Of a stretch of DNA of 64,000 bases, positions 1-14,049 are shown one piece after another. Every line of letters begins with the position of its first letter. Within the stretch, counting starts at the first letter, position 1. The DNA is from Tubiluchus corallicola (taxonomy: Eukaryota; Priapulida; Priapulimorpha; Priapulimorphida; Tubiluchidae): NCBI GenBank assembly GCA_030141605.1, contig JAQGDQ010000045.1, forward strand, positions 310,001 through 374,000. Reading direction: 5' to 3'. Both the position numbers and the translations under genes were made by a program. Under the pieces are notes generated by a model that saw only the letters and a list, made by a program, of their open reading frames with translations, did no database searches and was not told the origin of the DNA.

Positions 1-1861
1 TTGGTCACTTGGCTAAAATAAGCACTAAAATGCCGAGAAATATTAATTTCGCATAGCCGTGCGTTTTCAGTTTTCTGTGTTTGTCATTAAATTCCAGTTT
101 TTCTTGCTGACAACTGACATTCAGTAATTTTTAAGAAGTGTGCCTGTTTATATGATATATTATTTAGGATATATGATTAAATTTTGTGTAATACGTTCTT
201 AATTTTTATCCTGTTATCGGACTGCTCCGACGTATTAATCAATTTCTTTTACTGACTTAACAGATTAAGATTAATTTTTGAATTGCTTAATTAAACCTAA
301 ACCCCATCATTATAGGACACACCATGCTGACATATTATAGGTGCCACGATATTATAATTATGGTTTTGCTATTAAAAATGCTACGAAGACAATGCATTTA
401 ACACCGTTTGATCACACATCCTGGCTTGCTGTACATTGGTCGACTTTTCTCACACATAGATGGCACCTCAGTGTTACAGGAAAGCGTAAGCAGAGAAGAA
501 ACTTACATAGCCAACGGTGGTTAAATGTGATGAGGTGCAACTACAGAAAGCTATTGATTGTTAATCTTTTGATGCCTCACAATGCGAAAACGATTACCGC
601 TAGGCCTGACACTCACTTGACGTGTTTCATGTGTATGTTTATGATAGGTATTGACAACAGTAATGTTAATGTTGAAGCACCACGTTGCTAAATTATTGAA
701 ACAAAGCGTACTTGCAAAGTTGGCGTAGACTGATCACTCAAATTTTTTCGAACATCTTATTGTAACATGTCTACATCCACATGCGAGGGAATCTTGGCCT
801 CTAATTTCTTGATCTGAAGGATGTGTCAGTTCCACATGCAAGGTGACCTTGATCTCTGATTTCTTCACCTTGGCAGTGTACCAGTTCTGAGCTTCAAGAG
901 AATACCTCCCTTAAATTTGCGTTTATTTTTCAAACTTGTGTTTGGCGATGCGCCTGCTACCTAAATGCCACGTGACCTTGACTGGTGTATATGAAAGCAG
1001 TCTGCATGCCAAATTTGGTTTTATGTCTGTCAATTGCTACAAGATACACAAAATTCATATTATTTTGCAGCATTTTGCTAATTTTAGATCTGAAACACAG
1101 ATGACAGTGTTGTAGCATATGATACCGCAACCATAATTATTCTTACGGCTTACTTGTTTGTTTGCCTACGAGTATGAAGTGCTTTTGTCACTTTTCATTT
1201 CATAACCTCACTATAATGCTGCATCAGCAGTGAATTAATTAATCACATAGTGATACAGCTAGTCACCTTGAAAATATGATGAAATTTAATTAGTTGCTAA
1301 AATTTATTGCTTATTAACTAGTAGTCGTGTGAATGTCTCTACGCGACAAGAGAGGCAGAGAGAGATTGCTGATAACGGCATTAATTAATTCATTTGGAAA
1401 ATTCAAATAGATGTTAGGAATATTTAGTTGAGGCAGTGACAGGCAGATTCGCTAAACAGTGAAACACTACCTGTAATTAGAATAATAAGGTGTGTCGATA
1501 CGATTATAACTTGTGTTATATGGGGCCAGTGGCGGACAAGCCGAGATGTGCACTAGCAATTGCTCACATTTATTCCACGTGGTTTCTTGTTTTCTACATC
1601 TGCGCATGTGTAGAAGCCTTGTTTCCGGTATATTTATACATAGACATTACAAGTGATACTAACTATGCACCTTACTGGAGATGTGTTGAGGCATTTCGTC
1701 ATAATTGCAAAATCAGACGAAACGGTAATTGGTTTCCAGGCTTATTGTTCCTGCGTTTTATTTGATGAAAAAATGGTGGTGGATGTTTGGATTTTCCTGG
1801 ATATTCTAGATATATGTGCCCTGATCGTGTACGTCATTTTCCCAGAGTATAAACTAACAAT
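1..1861. other. AT-rich non-coding stretch
   Basis: No recognisable exon on either strand. A 116-codon open frame at 341-691 has no family features. Contains two imperfect 55-base direct copies (777-831, 832-886). Confidence 0.6.
777..886. repeat. two imperfect 55-bp direct repeats
   Basis: Both copies start CCACATGC and end in CAGTT, with shared CTTG..CTCT.ATTTCTT in the middle (777-831 and 832-886). A shorter relative (CCACGTGACCTTGA) begins near 968. Probably an old dispersed repeat. Confidence 0.55.
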
Positions 1862-2122
1862 TACACACTTTGCCAGTAACTGTTATACATTTTGCCAATC
1901 CACGGTTAATTTGTACATCTCATCGGTGCACACTTTGTAAAATTGCAAATTTCTCTAGTACACCAAACACACGTCAAGAGCGCACTTGACCGCTACACAT
2001 TGCGTCAGTGCACAATTCCGTCAGTTGTACATTTTCTTCAGTTGCACATTTGCCTGTGACAAATATGCCATTGCAGTAGTGCATTAAACCAATGCACATT
2101 ATACGAGTGCACACTTCATCGG
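1862..2122. repeat. degenerate minisatellite, about 17-bp unit
   Basis: A run of units resembling TGCACATTTCGTCAG, for example TGCACAATTCCGTCAG, TTGTACATTTTCTTCAG, TGCACATTATACGAG and TGCACACTTCATCGG. Spacing varies between about 15 and 22 bases, with a less regular stretch near 1940-1990. Confidence 0.65.
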
Positions 2123-5100
2123 TATAATAATATTTTTGCTTTTATACCTACCCATCATTAATTAATGTCGACCTTGTGTGAATAAGTTTTTGCAAGAGTT
2201 GTATTGCGTACATGCCTCAACAAACAAATGTAGACGCCATCTGTCGGGCGAACAAACGTACAAATAAACAACAATTAACCAAATAACTAAACAGCAAATA
2301 CAGTTTTTAGAACTCGATCACCAGAGCTTTATTTCCCATCTTTTAAGTATCAGCCTATTGCACGCGAGCAGTCTGCACTTTCTGGGAGAATTTGCTTTCA
2401 TTAGCTTACACAGTCAATGCCAACCTGGTGAAGGTTCGAGAAAATTAATATCTATAGACTGGTCGGTGATTCCTTATCTATCAATCATTTCAATTGCACC
2501 TTGGGTGTTATTGCGGTACGAAACCAGAGACGTTCCAAGGACAAAATCAAACTGATTGCACTGCACACTGGCTTAGACACCTCCTGCAGAACAGGGAATC
2601 ATATCACAAGTAAATTCGAATTACTATAGGAATGATTTAATGATACGCAAAAAAGGACAAAACTGCGTAGAGCACGAGATGTTACTTTTACACGCATTTT
2701 TACTCTGACAAATTGGAAGTTTTCTTTTTCATTTCCTATTTCAGCTTTAAAGGAAAGCAAAAATTGAACCAGTGAGAATAGACTGTCAAGTGTGAACTGT
2801 GGAACTAATAGGCTTATCTAAGTAGGTGTTTAAAGTGTTGTTTGTTTAAAGTAAGTGTTATGTTGTTTTAGTTCACTTAGCACCATTGTGGCTGATAAGT
2901 GAACTAACATTGTTGGTCGCAGTGGTGCTTGGTATTACATTTGTCAAATCTATTATTACAAGTTTAAAAATTATAATATTGGATTTTGTACAAATAACGA
3001 AAAATTGCGCTGAAATAAAACAAATTTCACTAAAGTGAATTTTGAAGGTGCCAAATAAAAGTAAAGCTTGAGTAATCGATTGAAACTTTGCTTTTTGTTG
3101 CCTAGCTCATACTTGACAGCGTTGTGAAGCGGAAACCCTATTTCTGCGTGATGTACTCGAATAAAAGTCTTTCAAGCTTAATGTGTTTTGCACTGCGGCT
3201 GAGTCTCTTGGGAGAAGGCCCCTATAAAATGTTTTTGAACGGGAAAATGAGATTCCGAAATGTGTTTTGGCTGCTTAGCTTAAGACTGTACTTGTCAATT
3301 TTGTAGATGTCGATGTCGATATTCTTTTGGTTTTCTTGCCCAAAACGAGATGGCCGAAAGAATAGGAAAATATTTTTTTAAAGTTACGTTTTTAATAGAA
3401 TGTATAGACTAAGATGTTTTTGGCAAACTTCTGGGATAACTTAAAAATTCTTGAAAACTCATTGTCTTTATGAATAACTAGTTGCAATAAAACAGTAATT
3501 GCTGTCAACGAGATTCCACGGTGTGCAGAGTTTGTAATTGCCACCTGATATGAAACTCATTTAAGTAGTGCAGCGTAACTGAAAAATAACAGTGTATTTT
3601 TGCAACTATTAGCAACTCTAATAGAAGTTATAAAACAACCTTCTTTTTAGCGCTATTGACGTGTGCCACCTTGTAATTAAGGCCTTTTATTCATATTAAA
3701 TACGATTGCTAGAACCCTCACCTGATTTTCCGGATATCTGCTATTACAATTCGATTAGATCCAGTTTGAAATTGTTACTACATAGAAGCATAAAATTGAA
3801 TAAGGAATATTATGCTGATCAGACCAAATCAGAGGTGTTATAAATTGACCCTTGCACGCAATAAATATGGACCCTCGTTACTTGATAACGCCAGAATTTT
3901 TCTCTGCGTGTTATATTTGCGCGTCTACTCATTATTATTTTGTCTATCAGCAGATCAAAGCAAGCATCGCTTTTGCATCAGTTTTATCTTAAATGAAAAC
4001 GGCTTCTCCCGAGTGTTTTAATGGAATTATGAGATCTCGCGCTTTCGACATTTTGTGCTCGGGAAGAAATATTACAACTCGAATAAAATCATACGAGTTG
4101 ATGATTCGAGCGAGGGGCGAACGAATTTCTTAAAGGAATATATCAATTTCGTTTTGATGTATTTCTTGCTTTGTTTATGATGGGTATACCCTGGGCGTGA
4201 TTTGCCATTAAGATATAAATGTTTACTTTAAAAAAACATTGCACAGAAAGGCCAAAGGATTATTTTTGGTAAGAGATTGTAAGAAGAGACAATTTTCTGT
4301 AACTGGTCTACTGTTGAAGCACTAATACTAATGCGACGCCTATCCGATATAAAATGTAAAAACATCTACCATTGAAGCCTTAATGCCTGCCTGGAACAGC
4401 ACCGTGAATATATGCAATTTTGTGGCAAATTAGGTGGCGAAGTGAAATATTCACAGATTAACTTAATCTTAATGTGTACACGTTCTGCTGATGAAGCTAA
4501 TAACTGCATTGTGTAAAGGTGGAAATACTGACATCCAATTTTGTTCACTGGCATGAGAATTTTCTTTTGCTCTGGAACATATTGAGCAATTAACTTTCAT
4601 TGGTTTTCGGTAAATTGAGGCACGAGCATAAAACACAAGAAAACACTCTTCATAAATTAAGATTAAATTGGTTTTGAAATTTTGCACACAGAGCTCCTAT
4701 CAGCAGTAATGCTGTATGAAACTTGAAAATTTAAACTCCCGCGATAACCGTTAGTCGCTGCCATATTGACGGCAGGTTATATGAAACCAGTGTAGATAAC
4801 ATTGCGTAACTTTGAAAAAATAATCAGAGCATTTGTAGCGTACTCTTCACTAACTAAGCAAAGGTATAATTACTTTATTTTGTGGTTAAGATTAAAAATA
4901 CATGTTTTGATCGGCCAGTGTATGTGTGAAGTCAGTGACATTTTACCAGTTGATGCGCACGGTGCCAGCTGATTTAAATTATTAAGAATTTTTTTTTAGT
5001 TACATGAGTCTCAGTCAGGTGCGTGATGCTAAGTAATATAACTTTGTGTGGAAAATTTTTGGAGATACTTTAAAGTAGCCCTTTCTTCCCCTTTAAGCCA

Positions 5101-5123
5101 CGTTCGTTGAGAAGCTTGTGGGC
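2123..5123. other. non-coding stretch without recognised features
   Basis: AT-rich. Short open frames (such as 3124-3306 and 3812-4021) show no conserved motifs and no consistent splice-site pairing. Confidence 0.55.
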
Positions 5124-5530
5124 GTCAAAGGACCATTGGGTAATGGATCACCAGTCAAAGGATATCCACGGACAAAGGGCCACCGTCAATATTTTAAAAG
5201 TGATCAAAGGACCACCGGTCAGGAGGATTGACTGAGGACCAGTGGTCGAAGGACTACCAGCATAATTTGCTGACAGCAGCTTGGACAAAATTGCAGCTTT
5301 TACTTACCGTTAATACTGTACATTATTTTATTATTTAATTAAGTGTTTGGCAGTAATATTGATGATTGATAAATGGTCTTTCGATTGACGTTTGTGTGGT
5401 CCAGTAATTTGTATTTTGTGGCCCTTTGACTAGTGGTTCTTGTCTATTCAGGTGAATCTTTGACCAGTGGCATTTGTCTGGTGGCTTACTGGTGGTCTCC
5501 TTTGTCCCTGGTGGTCCTTTGGCCCACAGG
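5124..5530. repeat. foldback of minisatellite arms (FB-like)
   Basis: The left arm (about 5124-5262) is made of degenerate units like GGACCACCGGTCAAAG. The right arm (about 5371-5530) is built from the reverse complement (CTTTGACCAGTGG, CTGGTGGTCCTTTGG). About 108 bases separate them. Long inverted repeats made of short tandem units are the hallmark of Foldback-type elements. No transposase is seen. A related unit (CTCTGGTCAAAGGGCC) occurs near 23914. Confidence 0.6.
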
Positions 5531-8500
5531 GAAAGCTTCCATTCGACAAAAACTTTCACTTTAGCAAACGGGTAGCAAGCCTGGTGGCGAAAGTTCACAC
5601 CGAAGTGTTTTGCCCAAGTGAACTACATAAAGTGCCACTTTGGATTGTATCCGTTGTTTCTGTTGTCGGAGTAAAGAGACATTTTTAACGGAGTTGCTGT
5701 AGGTTACGAATAGTCGGTTTAACGGCGATTGTCATGAGCAGTGAAAAATGTGATGTACTAGTTAACATCTAACGACTAAGAATTATGCAATACAGACGAC
5801 AAGAGGGGGTTGATACCAACTACAAAGGCAGTTCGTCTTCTATTTTCGTCTTAAATCTCGTCGTTCATACTGACGTTGATGAAGTATATAATACTTCACT
5901 TAGCATTAAAGTTTTGCTACTTTCTACACTAAAGTGTGCTATTAGACTGTCGCCGTTTTCCTGTTATTAACCTCCCATTATATATCTGTCATCGCGGCCT
6001 TTGTCAGGCCAGCTGCAAATATTGACATTTTTGTCCAATCAGAGGGCAGATCAATAGTTGGTGCAGCGAAGCCCACAATACTTGTATCGGTGCGAGATTA
6101 GGCCGCCGAGTTAATAATACTTGGCTTCGTTGCTCAGACGCAGCTCGTGTGCCCTTCTTTGATATCGCCCGCTTATTTGTTCTCTGTTGTGGTTCTTTAA
6201 GTGAAATGTGGTGATCGTGGATAGATCTGCTAAGCAAACTTGGTTATGTTATGGAGTGCTCGCAAGTGTAATTAAAAGCCGCTGTGTTATGTGCTGTTAT
6301 GTGTTATGTGATAAAATAGAAAGGCAAAACCTCCTGATTTCACGCTTTAGCTTGAATAGTCACAAAGAAACATCAGTTTTATCAATATTCGCACCCTTGA
6401 TGGATAATACATCTTTTCCTATACGTGTATTATTTTATGCCAAATTTTGTCTCCAATAAATTGCATTTGTGATTATGTACGACGCGGATATAATTTGGTA
6501 TCCTCCTAAACAATCTTGTGTTTTGGTGAAACGTTGATGAATTTGCAGTATTTCTGATCTAGGTGTCCCGTACAAAAAATACACAGTAAACCAGTTCTGG
6601 CAGTAGTGTGTAAGAAATAACTTGCTTAGTGATTCGAGTAGCAGAGTAGCAGCTACATACGTAAATTTTATTCTTCAGCTTTTTGTAAATCCGGGTATTG
6701 ATACCTCACATGCTAGAATCCGTCAATCCATCAGTCATTCTTTAGAGTTAAAATTAGTTTTGGAAAACACTTCCTGGTTCTCCAAAATTTTGATGCTTTT
6801 CACAGCTGAATAAATACCCAGTTGGTGAAAACTGATAGCTGAACTTGTTGCACTGAGCTGTTCAATTAAGTTTCTTCAACTCATTGCGATGTCGTGAATC
6901 GTATAAAATTGTTTGGTTTCTGTTGGTTTCGGTTTGTAAGCTTCCGTTTGTAGGTTCTGTTCTCTGTTCCTGTTTCCATAGATGTAAAAAATTCTTTTGC
7001 TCTGTGACTAGTAGGCATTAACTTTGTGGGAAGTTTTGTCTGAATAAATTATTTTTAACTGCCCAACTGTTCTGTGTATGCATAAAAACAATGAACATTG
7101 AATTGGCTACACTTTTTGCTGGTAGTGTAAGCTGCTTAGTGCTCTGTTAGCTATTATGTCAGCACTGAAAAGGCTATGGTACTCCCATATATGTGTAATT
7201 TAGAATAAAAGCAATACTAAACTGTAAAATGAAATTTTATCTTTTGAATTAAAAAAACATACAGCAAGATTTATTTACAGTAAATATAGGACATCAACCT
7301 TACTGTGCATAAAAAGTGATATTATATTAAAAATACAGAGACGACTCTATACTGTTTTCCTTATCACCACATTTTTGTAAGCATTACCACACTTGAAATA
7401 TATTTTGACACATTACATAATCAGTTAACGTCATGATATGGGCTAATCAGTAACGTCATCATATAGGCAGTGAACAGTTCAGGCTTCTTAATAGTCAGAA
7501 TTTCGATGCCCATCCGTACTGTCAAGATTGCAAACAAACACAGAAGCTGCCACACTTATTCTGGTAACAATTACTTTTGGATTATAATTATTCGATTTGA
7601 GAAAAGTTGTGTGGTGCCCTCTTCCGCTGAGGGCCTAAGCACGTGCTTATTTTGCTTAATGGTTAATCCAGGACTGGTTCTTGTGCCTTATTTCCAGGAG
7701 ATTTAAAAGGCAATAGTTCCAGAAGGGCTAAAATTTGAAAATTCTACTACTATATTCTGATTAGTAACTGTGGCGATCATCAGGAGGTATAGATAACACA
7801 ATTTATGTTTTTATGAAGATACATCAAAGACGCTTGTGGACGAGCTTGTGTATTGTGCGCAGAAGGTCACCTCTTATCTCCCTGGGAACTGCAGATGCAG
7901 TTTTCTGCTGACTGCATTAGCTGATGGTGAATGCCCTTGAAAATTTTATAATGGACTGCAGTTCTTTGACTGTAACAACAATTACATGACAGGAACCATG
8001 GTATAAGTGAATGCCAGCGCTTAGCGCCACATCTACATGACCATTGACAAATTTTAAAATTGTAGCTTGCACATTCTGTATTCTCTTCTAACGAGTATAA
8101 TTTTTTCCATTTTGGTTTATGTAATAACTTATATTTGAGCTAATTTTCAATTGTCTCAAATATAGAAGTTTCAAAATAACTGAAGAGTTTGGCTAAGCGT
8201 AGGCAACACTTCTTTTGGCCAAATTATGCAAAAAGTAAAGTTACAAAAGCAAATTTTGACAAGATTGCTCATTTGATTCTAAACCATACAATCATTATCA
8301 TCTCGACTTTGTAGGTGCTTCTTTTCTCCAACATATCCTAATTTAATGCTCCCGGATCTGCTGCCACCTGCCCCGTAACTACGTTGTTTAAGTCAATTAG
8401 AGTATTTAATAAGTCTTTCAGAACATCCAAATATGTGATAAACTCTCTTCCTCTTTCCTTATGGAGCATGGAACCATAATAAAGAACCGCAGAAACTTTC

Positions 8501-10486
8501 AGAAAATATGGGCAACGTGGAAAGTCATTTTGCGTTTTATGTAAAGCTTGCTTGAAAAAGCTATCATTTTAGAAAATTTTCTATAATAAAATCAGAATTT
8601 ATTAGTTCATTAAGATTTCTTACTCACTGTGGCCCTGTCAGACAGAATTCATTTCACTTTCTGATGTCATAGGACATATTTATTAGTCCAAATGTGAGAC
8701 CTAATATGACCGACCCATAGCCCTTCATCATGATAGAGACGTTTGTAAGTGACACATCATCGTGCATCCCAGTTTTTCCATTTCCAAAGCTCTAGAAATT
8801 TCTCTCGAAGATTCCCACTAAGCGCTAGGACGGTTTTTGTACACGGTGTTCCAGCATTGAGCAAAAAACAGGTTATTTTGAGATTTTCCTTGAGGAACAC
8901 TGTGTAGAAAAACTATCCGCTCCTGTATTTTCAATCGAATTAGGTCCGTATATTATCTTCTAGTCAAGTATCCGGAATTAGAACTGTCTTCTTAATTTCA
9001 CGGGTGTTATTTGAGCGCCTCACTTGTCTAGCTCTATAATCAGATACTATACCTGCCACTTAGTGTCAGTAATTTTTCCTGTAATTTGCGAAGCCAACAT
9101 TTTGGGAATTTGATATAGTTATTGTATATCCCATGTGCAGGATTTAATATGCATGTCTTTTTATCTCAAAATAGATGAAATGACTAAAAAGATATAAATA
9201 TTATAACTAAAAAAAAACAGGTATTTTGGCAGGCCCAAAAACAGTGATAAACAGTTACAGAATCAAATTCAAAAGATTTTGTTACTCATCGGAATACATG
9301 TGTGGGACAAATATTGATGACTGGACAATATTCAAAGTTGTGTTGTGCTTACGAATTTTAAACGACTGTCTAACTAGCAACTCCTATGTACAGTGGAAGC
9401 CCCAGTCTTGATAATAAAGTATGATGAGCAACCATGACTTCTGTTTAGGAATGAACACTGATGGCAGAGTGAAGATAGTTTTCTTTTTTTTAGCACATCA
9501 TGTTATTAATACCGTCATGTCCTCCTCAGTAGTACAGGTTTAGTAGCTGCAGTGCTATTTGTATTGGGCAAACGAAGATTATAAGAATCCGAGATTATAA
9601 GAATCTCTATAAGCGAGTCCAGTAGGGCTGGCAGAAAATTGTCATCACCACATCATGCTGCCATCTTTGATCATTGCTCTTTAAAGAGTTGTTATTAATT
9701 TCGAAAGCACAGTCCTACTTTTAATACTACCTAGTTATTAGTGGTCTGCAAGTTTCTGCCGAAGGTTTGTCACCCTGCACATTGAAAATAGGAATACGGA
9801 CAGATGAAATGTTTTCTTTTTTGTCTTAAGTTCAATAGATTTTGCTAAAATACATTCGTCTAGTCGTTTTATTTATGCGCGGTTTTGTTCTGAGAGAATT
9901 CGCACTCTTTAGGTAATCTAGTTTCGTCAATTTTAACCTGAGGAAATTAAATCGCTGCTGATTCAACAACTGGGCAGTAGGAAATTCACCGGTCATATTG
10001 TTGCCAAATGCAGTCATTGACAGTAATTGCTTCATTCGGCTTCCGATGTAGATTACAGCTGATCGTGAAAGATCGGAGAAGTTCGTCTTCCGACGATTAA
10101 AGGTAATGACAACAATTACTCCCAGATCAATTCGTAGTGTAATATACTGTAATGTGCTGTTCTATAGAGTTAATTCAAGACCCAATGTCATTGACACTGG
10201 CTTCTGAACTACAAATAGACAGCATGGAAACAATTAAATTATGATAATATTCGACCCATTCATTTTATGAAATTAATGTCTTTTCCGTGCTGTGTAACAT
10301 ATCTAATCTAATTATTCGGTAATTTCGAGCGTGGACATTGAATTTGGAGTGAGTAAATTTTTCAGTAATAAGTAACGTTTTATTATTTTTGATATAATGT
10401 AGTGTTTTATAATTTTATTTTATAAGCGTAGTTAATAGAACAACTGCGGCCTGAAACTTGCATTATAGAAAATTCTGCTGGAAGAG
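5531..10486. other. non-coding stretch; possible promoter-like patch at 5990-6250
   Basis: No recognised exon. The patch at 5990-6250 is less AT-rich than its surroundings and contains a CCAATCAGAGG motif at about 6037. Two nearby copies of a 15-base ATTATAAGAATC repeat lie at 9571-9604. Otherwise nothing is seen. Confidence 0.5.
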
Positions 10487-10806
10487 ATTTTTACTGCTGG
10501 AAACCACGGACTTTGGATTTTTTACTGCTTCGATCAAACAATGGACATGGATTTTTTTTTACTACTTGGAAGCCATAGACATTGCGTTTCTATTGCTCTG
10601 AAGCCATGGACATCGGACTTTTTTACCGCTTGGAAACCATGGACGTTGGGATTTTCTACTGCTTGGAAGAAATTGACATTGTGTTTTTTACTGCTTATAC
10701 CTCATGGACTTTGCTTTTACTGCTTGGAAGCAATAGACTGGATTTTTTACTGTTTGGAAATCATGGACATTGGATTTTTTACTGCTTGGAAGTCACGGAC
10801 ATTGTG
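10487..10806. repeat. tandem repeat, about 10 copies of a 30-34 bp unit
   Basis: Units read roughly TTTTTACTGCTTGGAA followed by (G)CCATGGACATTGGA, with substitutions and small length changes between copies. The open frames of 88 and 117 codons across it are products of the repeat and carry no domain. Confidence 0.85.
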
Positions 10807-13800
10807 AAAAGTGCCAATAATGCATTTTGCCGACAGCTATGGAGCGAAATCGGTTTTGCTTCATGCTTCACTGCACAATTTGAGAAAGTAAAGAAGCGAA
10901 GGAAGCCCTCCATTAACTGGATAATCATTCGTTAGTCGATAATTGAACTTTTTGTAACTGTCAGCGCCTGGATTAAGGATAATTTTAATTTGCAGGGCAT
11001 TGAAAATCTCGAAAATGCCCCGTTGATATGTGTGCTACAACTAGTCCTCAACTATAGTACCACTTTATACTGAATACTGGTCTAATCAAGATTTCTCCAT
11101 TAGCTGTAAGTTTTGAATGTTACACCTTAACTTAACGTTGCCTACACTTAGCTCAGCACCCTAAAAAAATCTAGAAGTATTTAATTCATGGTGTCTTTGA
11201 GGAAACTGTGTACACACCTATAACGCAAAGATGACATTTAACAATGTTTTTGCTGATGCTGGTCCCTTGTGAAGTTTAACAAAAATCATCAGTCATTTAT
11301 TGCTGAATTAAATTCAGTCATAATGGAACTTGAATTGCGAATCCGTTATATATAGGTCCCTTGATGACACTGTTTGTGCAGATATTAAACATTGATACAG
11401 TATTTTGCAAAGTTGCTGCAGCAGTTTTATCACGCGTAATTTTTGCACTTTTAAAAGCTGTTTCTCAGCCATTAAGCAAATTAAGAAGCCTTGGAAGAAC
11501 TTCCGCGTCTGGCACTATGTATTCGCGTTCCTGAAAAACTGAATATTTTAGTGATGAAAAATCATGAATGTCATCTCAGAATAAAAGGAAACGCACAAAA
11601 GTAAAAATCAATTTAAATTTGAAAAACACGAGAATATTTCAAATACTCGTCCTTACTAGTTCCAGAGCGTTCAGTTCCATACAAGCACATACAATGCGTT
11701 ACAATATATTTAAGCTTATATACATGTAATAGATACGGTCATGTTTAATAAGAAGTGAATCACTAAACTGCTACTATTAACTGTTTGTTGCACTGGGAGT
11801 GGCCCGTCTTTCTATTAAAGGTAAATGTCTTTTCAGTAGTTTGAATGTTAAACCAATTTCATTTCATTATCTATGAAGTGACGTGCTAATCAGATTATAT
11901 GATCTGTTATCTTAAAATGTTTGCAACTTTTTTTAAAAAAGCCAAACTAAATATTTGTGAATGAAAGCTATTAAAAAGTAAAAACCAGCAACAGGCAAAA
12001 TATGATTACCAGGGTAAAATTCATTTGGTAAATCTACTATCTCCACGTACACATGTTCAATTCCTAACATAATTACGTCATCATGTTTGTGTGTTAAATC
12101 ATTCTCAAGCTGTAAATTAGATTTCTAATTATAATTTCTCAAATGTCGTGATTGGGCGCTACATTATGGCCCAATAAAGTGTTTTATGAACTTCATAACG
12201 CTACCTGAATTGAATTAGTTTGTGTAATGTGTATTAATGCATTTCCATTTACGACAGCATTACGTTTTTAAGCGCTCGAACGTGAACACGCAATATTGAT
12301 TTCATCTTCTATGATATCCAAGTTAACAGAAGGTGAAAGTGAAGCTACAAAGCCGTGGAAAACGTGGGTGTTTTGTGTGGTGACTTTGTCGGTTGTAATT
12401 AATTGGCTAGTTATAAATTATGATCCACCAATACACGTGTGACATTCATGCTTTATTTCATGACTCACGTGTAAAACCCAAGAAATGATGTACTTGTGTT
12501 TCTAATTTGCAAGCCAGCAAAATCCTTCAGGTCATTAAATGGTAATACAGATTGTGAATCTTTACAGTACAAGCTAAGGGTTGTATCAGCCTGTATGGCC
12601 TTTTTTACACATATATTGTTTTTATTCAAAATCTAACGTGTCTGCTTGGACAAGTCGGCCTTCTAGGTATTTTTCATCCAGATGGAACCACAAAAATATG
12701 CGTACACTATTAACATCCTATCTTGCAAAAAACAGGTTTAATTTTTTAACAGCAAATGAAAACCCCAAAGTAGTAATTTAATTTTTTTATAGCGAACTTG
12801 CTTCTTTCAATTAAAAAAACCCTTAACTTTTCCAAGTTGGCACTTGTTAGCATCCGAGTCATCAGGTCACAATTTAACGTAAACTGCAAAAAAGCATGGT
12901 AATTTCAAAAAAGAAGGTGATATCTCGCTTATCATTGGCTCTTGTACGGCCAAATGTGTGTTCAGCTAAGTGGTGAAAATCTGGTTATTGCATTCCGTTT
13001 GCGGTGAGCTTTTTGAGGGTTTCTTTCTGGTATTTGCTGATGGTACCAATTTATGCATTTATATCTACAAAATTTTAAGCTGTCTATACCTCTGTAATGT
13101 ATTAGTATACTCTTAGCGGTTTTTGTGTCTATTTTTCTCTGTTTCTTGGTCCCTACATCCCTGCCATTAAAACATTTTGAACTGGTCTTCTGATTTATAT
13201 ATACGTAGTATATAATTCTATAGCCGTTATCAATTAAACTACCTGCAGCTATTATGCAGAATTTTTTCGTCTTCATAAATGCTGGTTATATATGTCGGAC
13301 ATACCAACAGTAAGTTTTACCACTTAAGTGCTGACTGCAATAAACTTTTTACACTGCTTTACGTCTGCTTTGTTAGATCTTCAATTTGGCACTTGGCGTT
13401 GCCTACTGTTGAGTTTCAGTTTAATGTCGCAGAGAATGAAACGTTAATTAAAGTTCGCCATTCTAGTAGAGTAAGTAGACTTCCTTTAAGCTTCATAGAA
13501 TGAACTTTTCGTCTTTAACGTCGTCAGATGTTATTTCCATTTTATTCTGCCTGCATTGTATAAAAATAAGTAACGTTATACTGTTCATTCAGTTTTTGGG
13601 GATGTCATTTCCAATATCGCCGCTACATGACTTCCACACCTGACTCATAATTGTTGGCTTCAGCACCTAAATAGCGACAGGTTGAATTTGTAATGTAAAC
13701 CAGCGTTGTTTATTCTATGCTTGGACAAGTGTTCCTATCCACTTCTAACTGTTTACATTGCTTTAACGTTCTTGCGAGCGCGTCTGTCATTTCACCTCAC

Positions 13801-14049
13801 AGGTGCATCATTAGATTCCGCTTATTAGAGTTATTCATCTTTCAGATCAATGGGAATGCCAGGCTTGATAAATAGCGGTAAATTTGTCGAGCCGTTCTGT
13901 ATATGACCTATGGCATTATCACGAAGTAATTAAAACGATAAATATTTAATTCAGGCGGCCATTAATTCAGTTACTCCTATAATGTTGGCTGCTGTATTAC
14001 GTACAAGTTTCATTTAAATGCATTTATTAACTTACTTAGTAGAGTGAGT
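10807..14049. other. non-coding stretch; one short ORF noted
   Basis: AT-rich, no recognised family. An ATG-started 43-codon ORF (12311-12442) contains a hydrophobic segment and is discussed in the findings. Other open frames (12962-13276 on -, 13279-13503 on +) look random. Confidence 0.5.

Noticed and set aside
341-691. 116-codon open frame near the left edge
   Set aside because: It opens at GTG, not ATG, shows no motif, and lies in sequence with the same composition as its non-coding neighbours.
10541-10935. Overlapping 88- and 117-codon frames
   Set aside because: They arise from the 30-34 bp tandem repeat and shift frame between copies.
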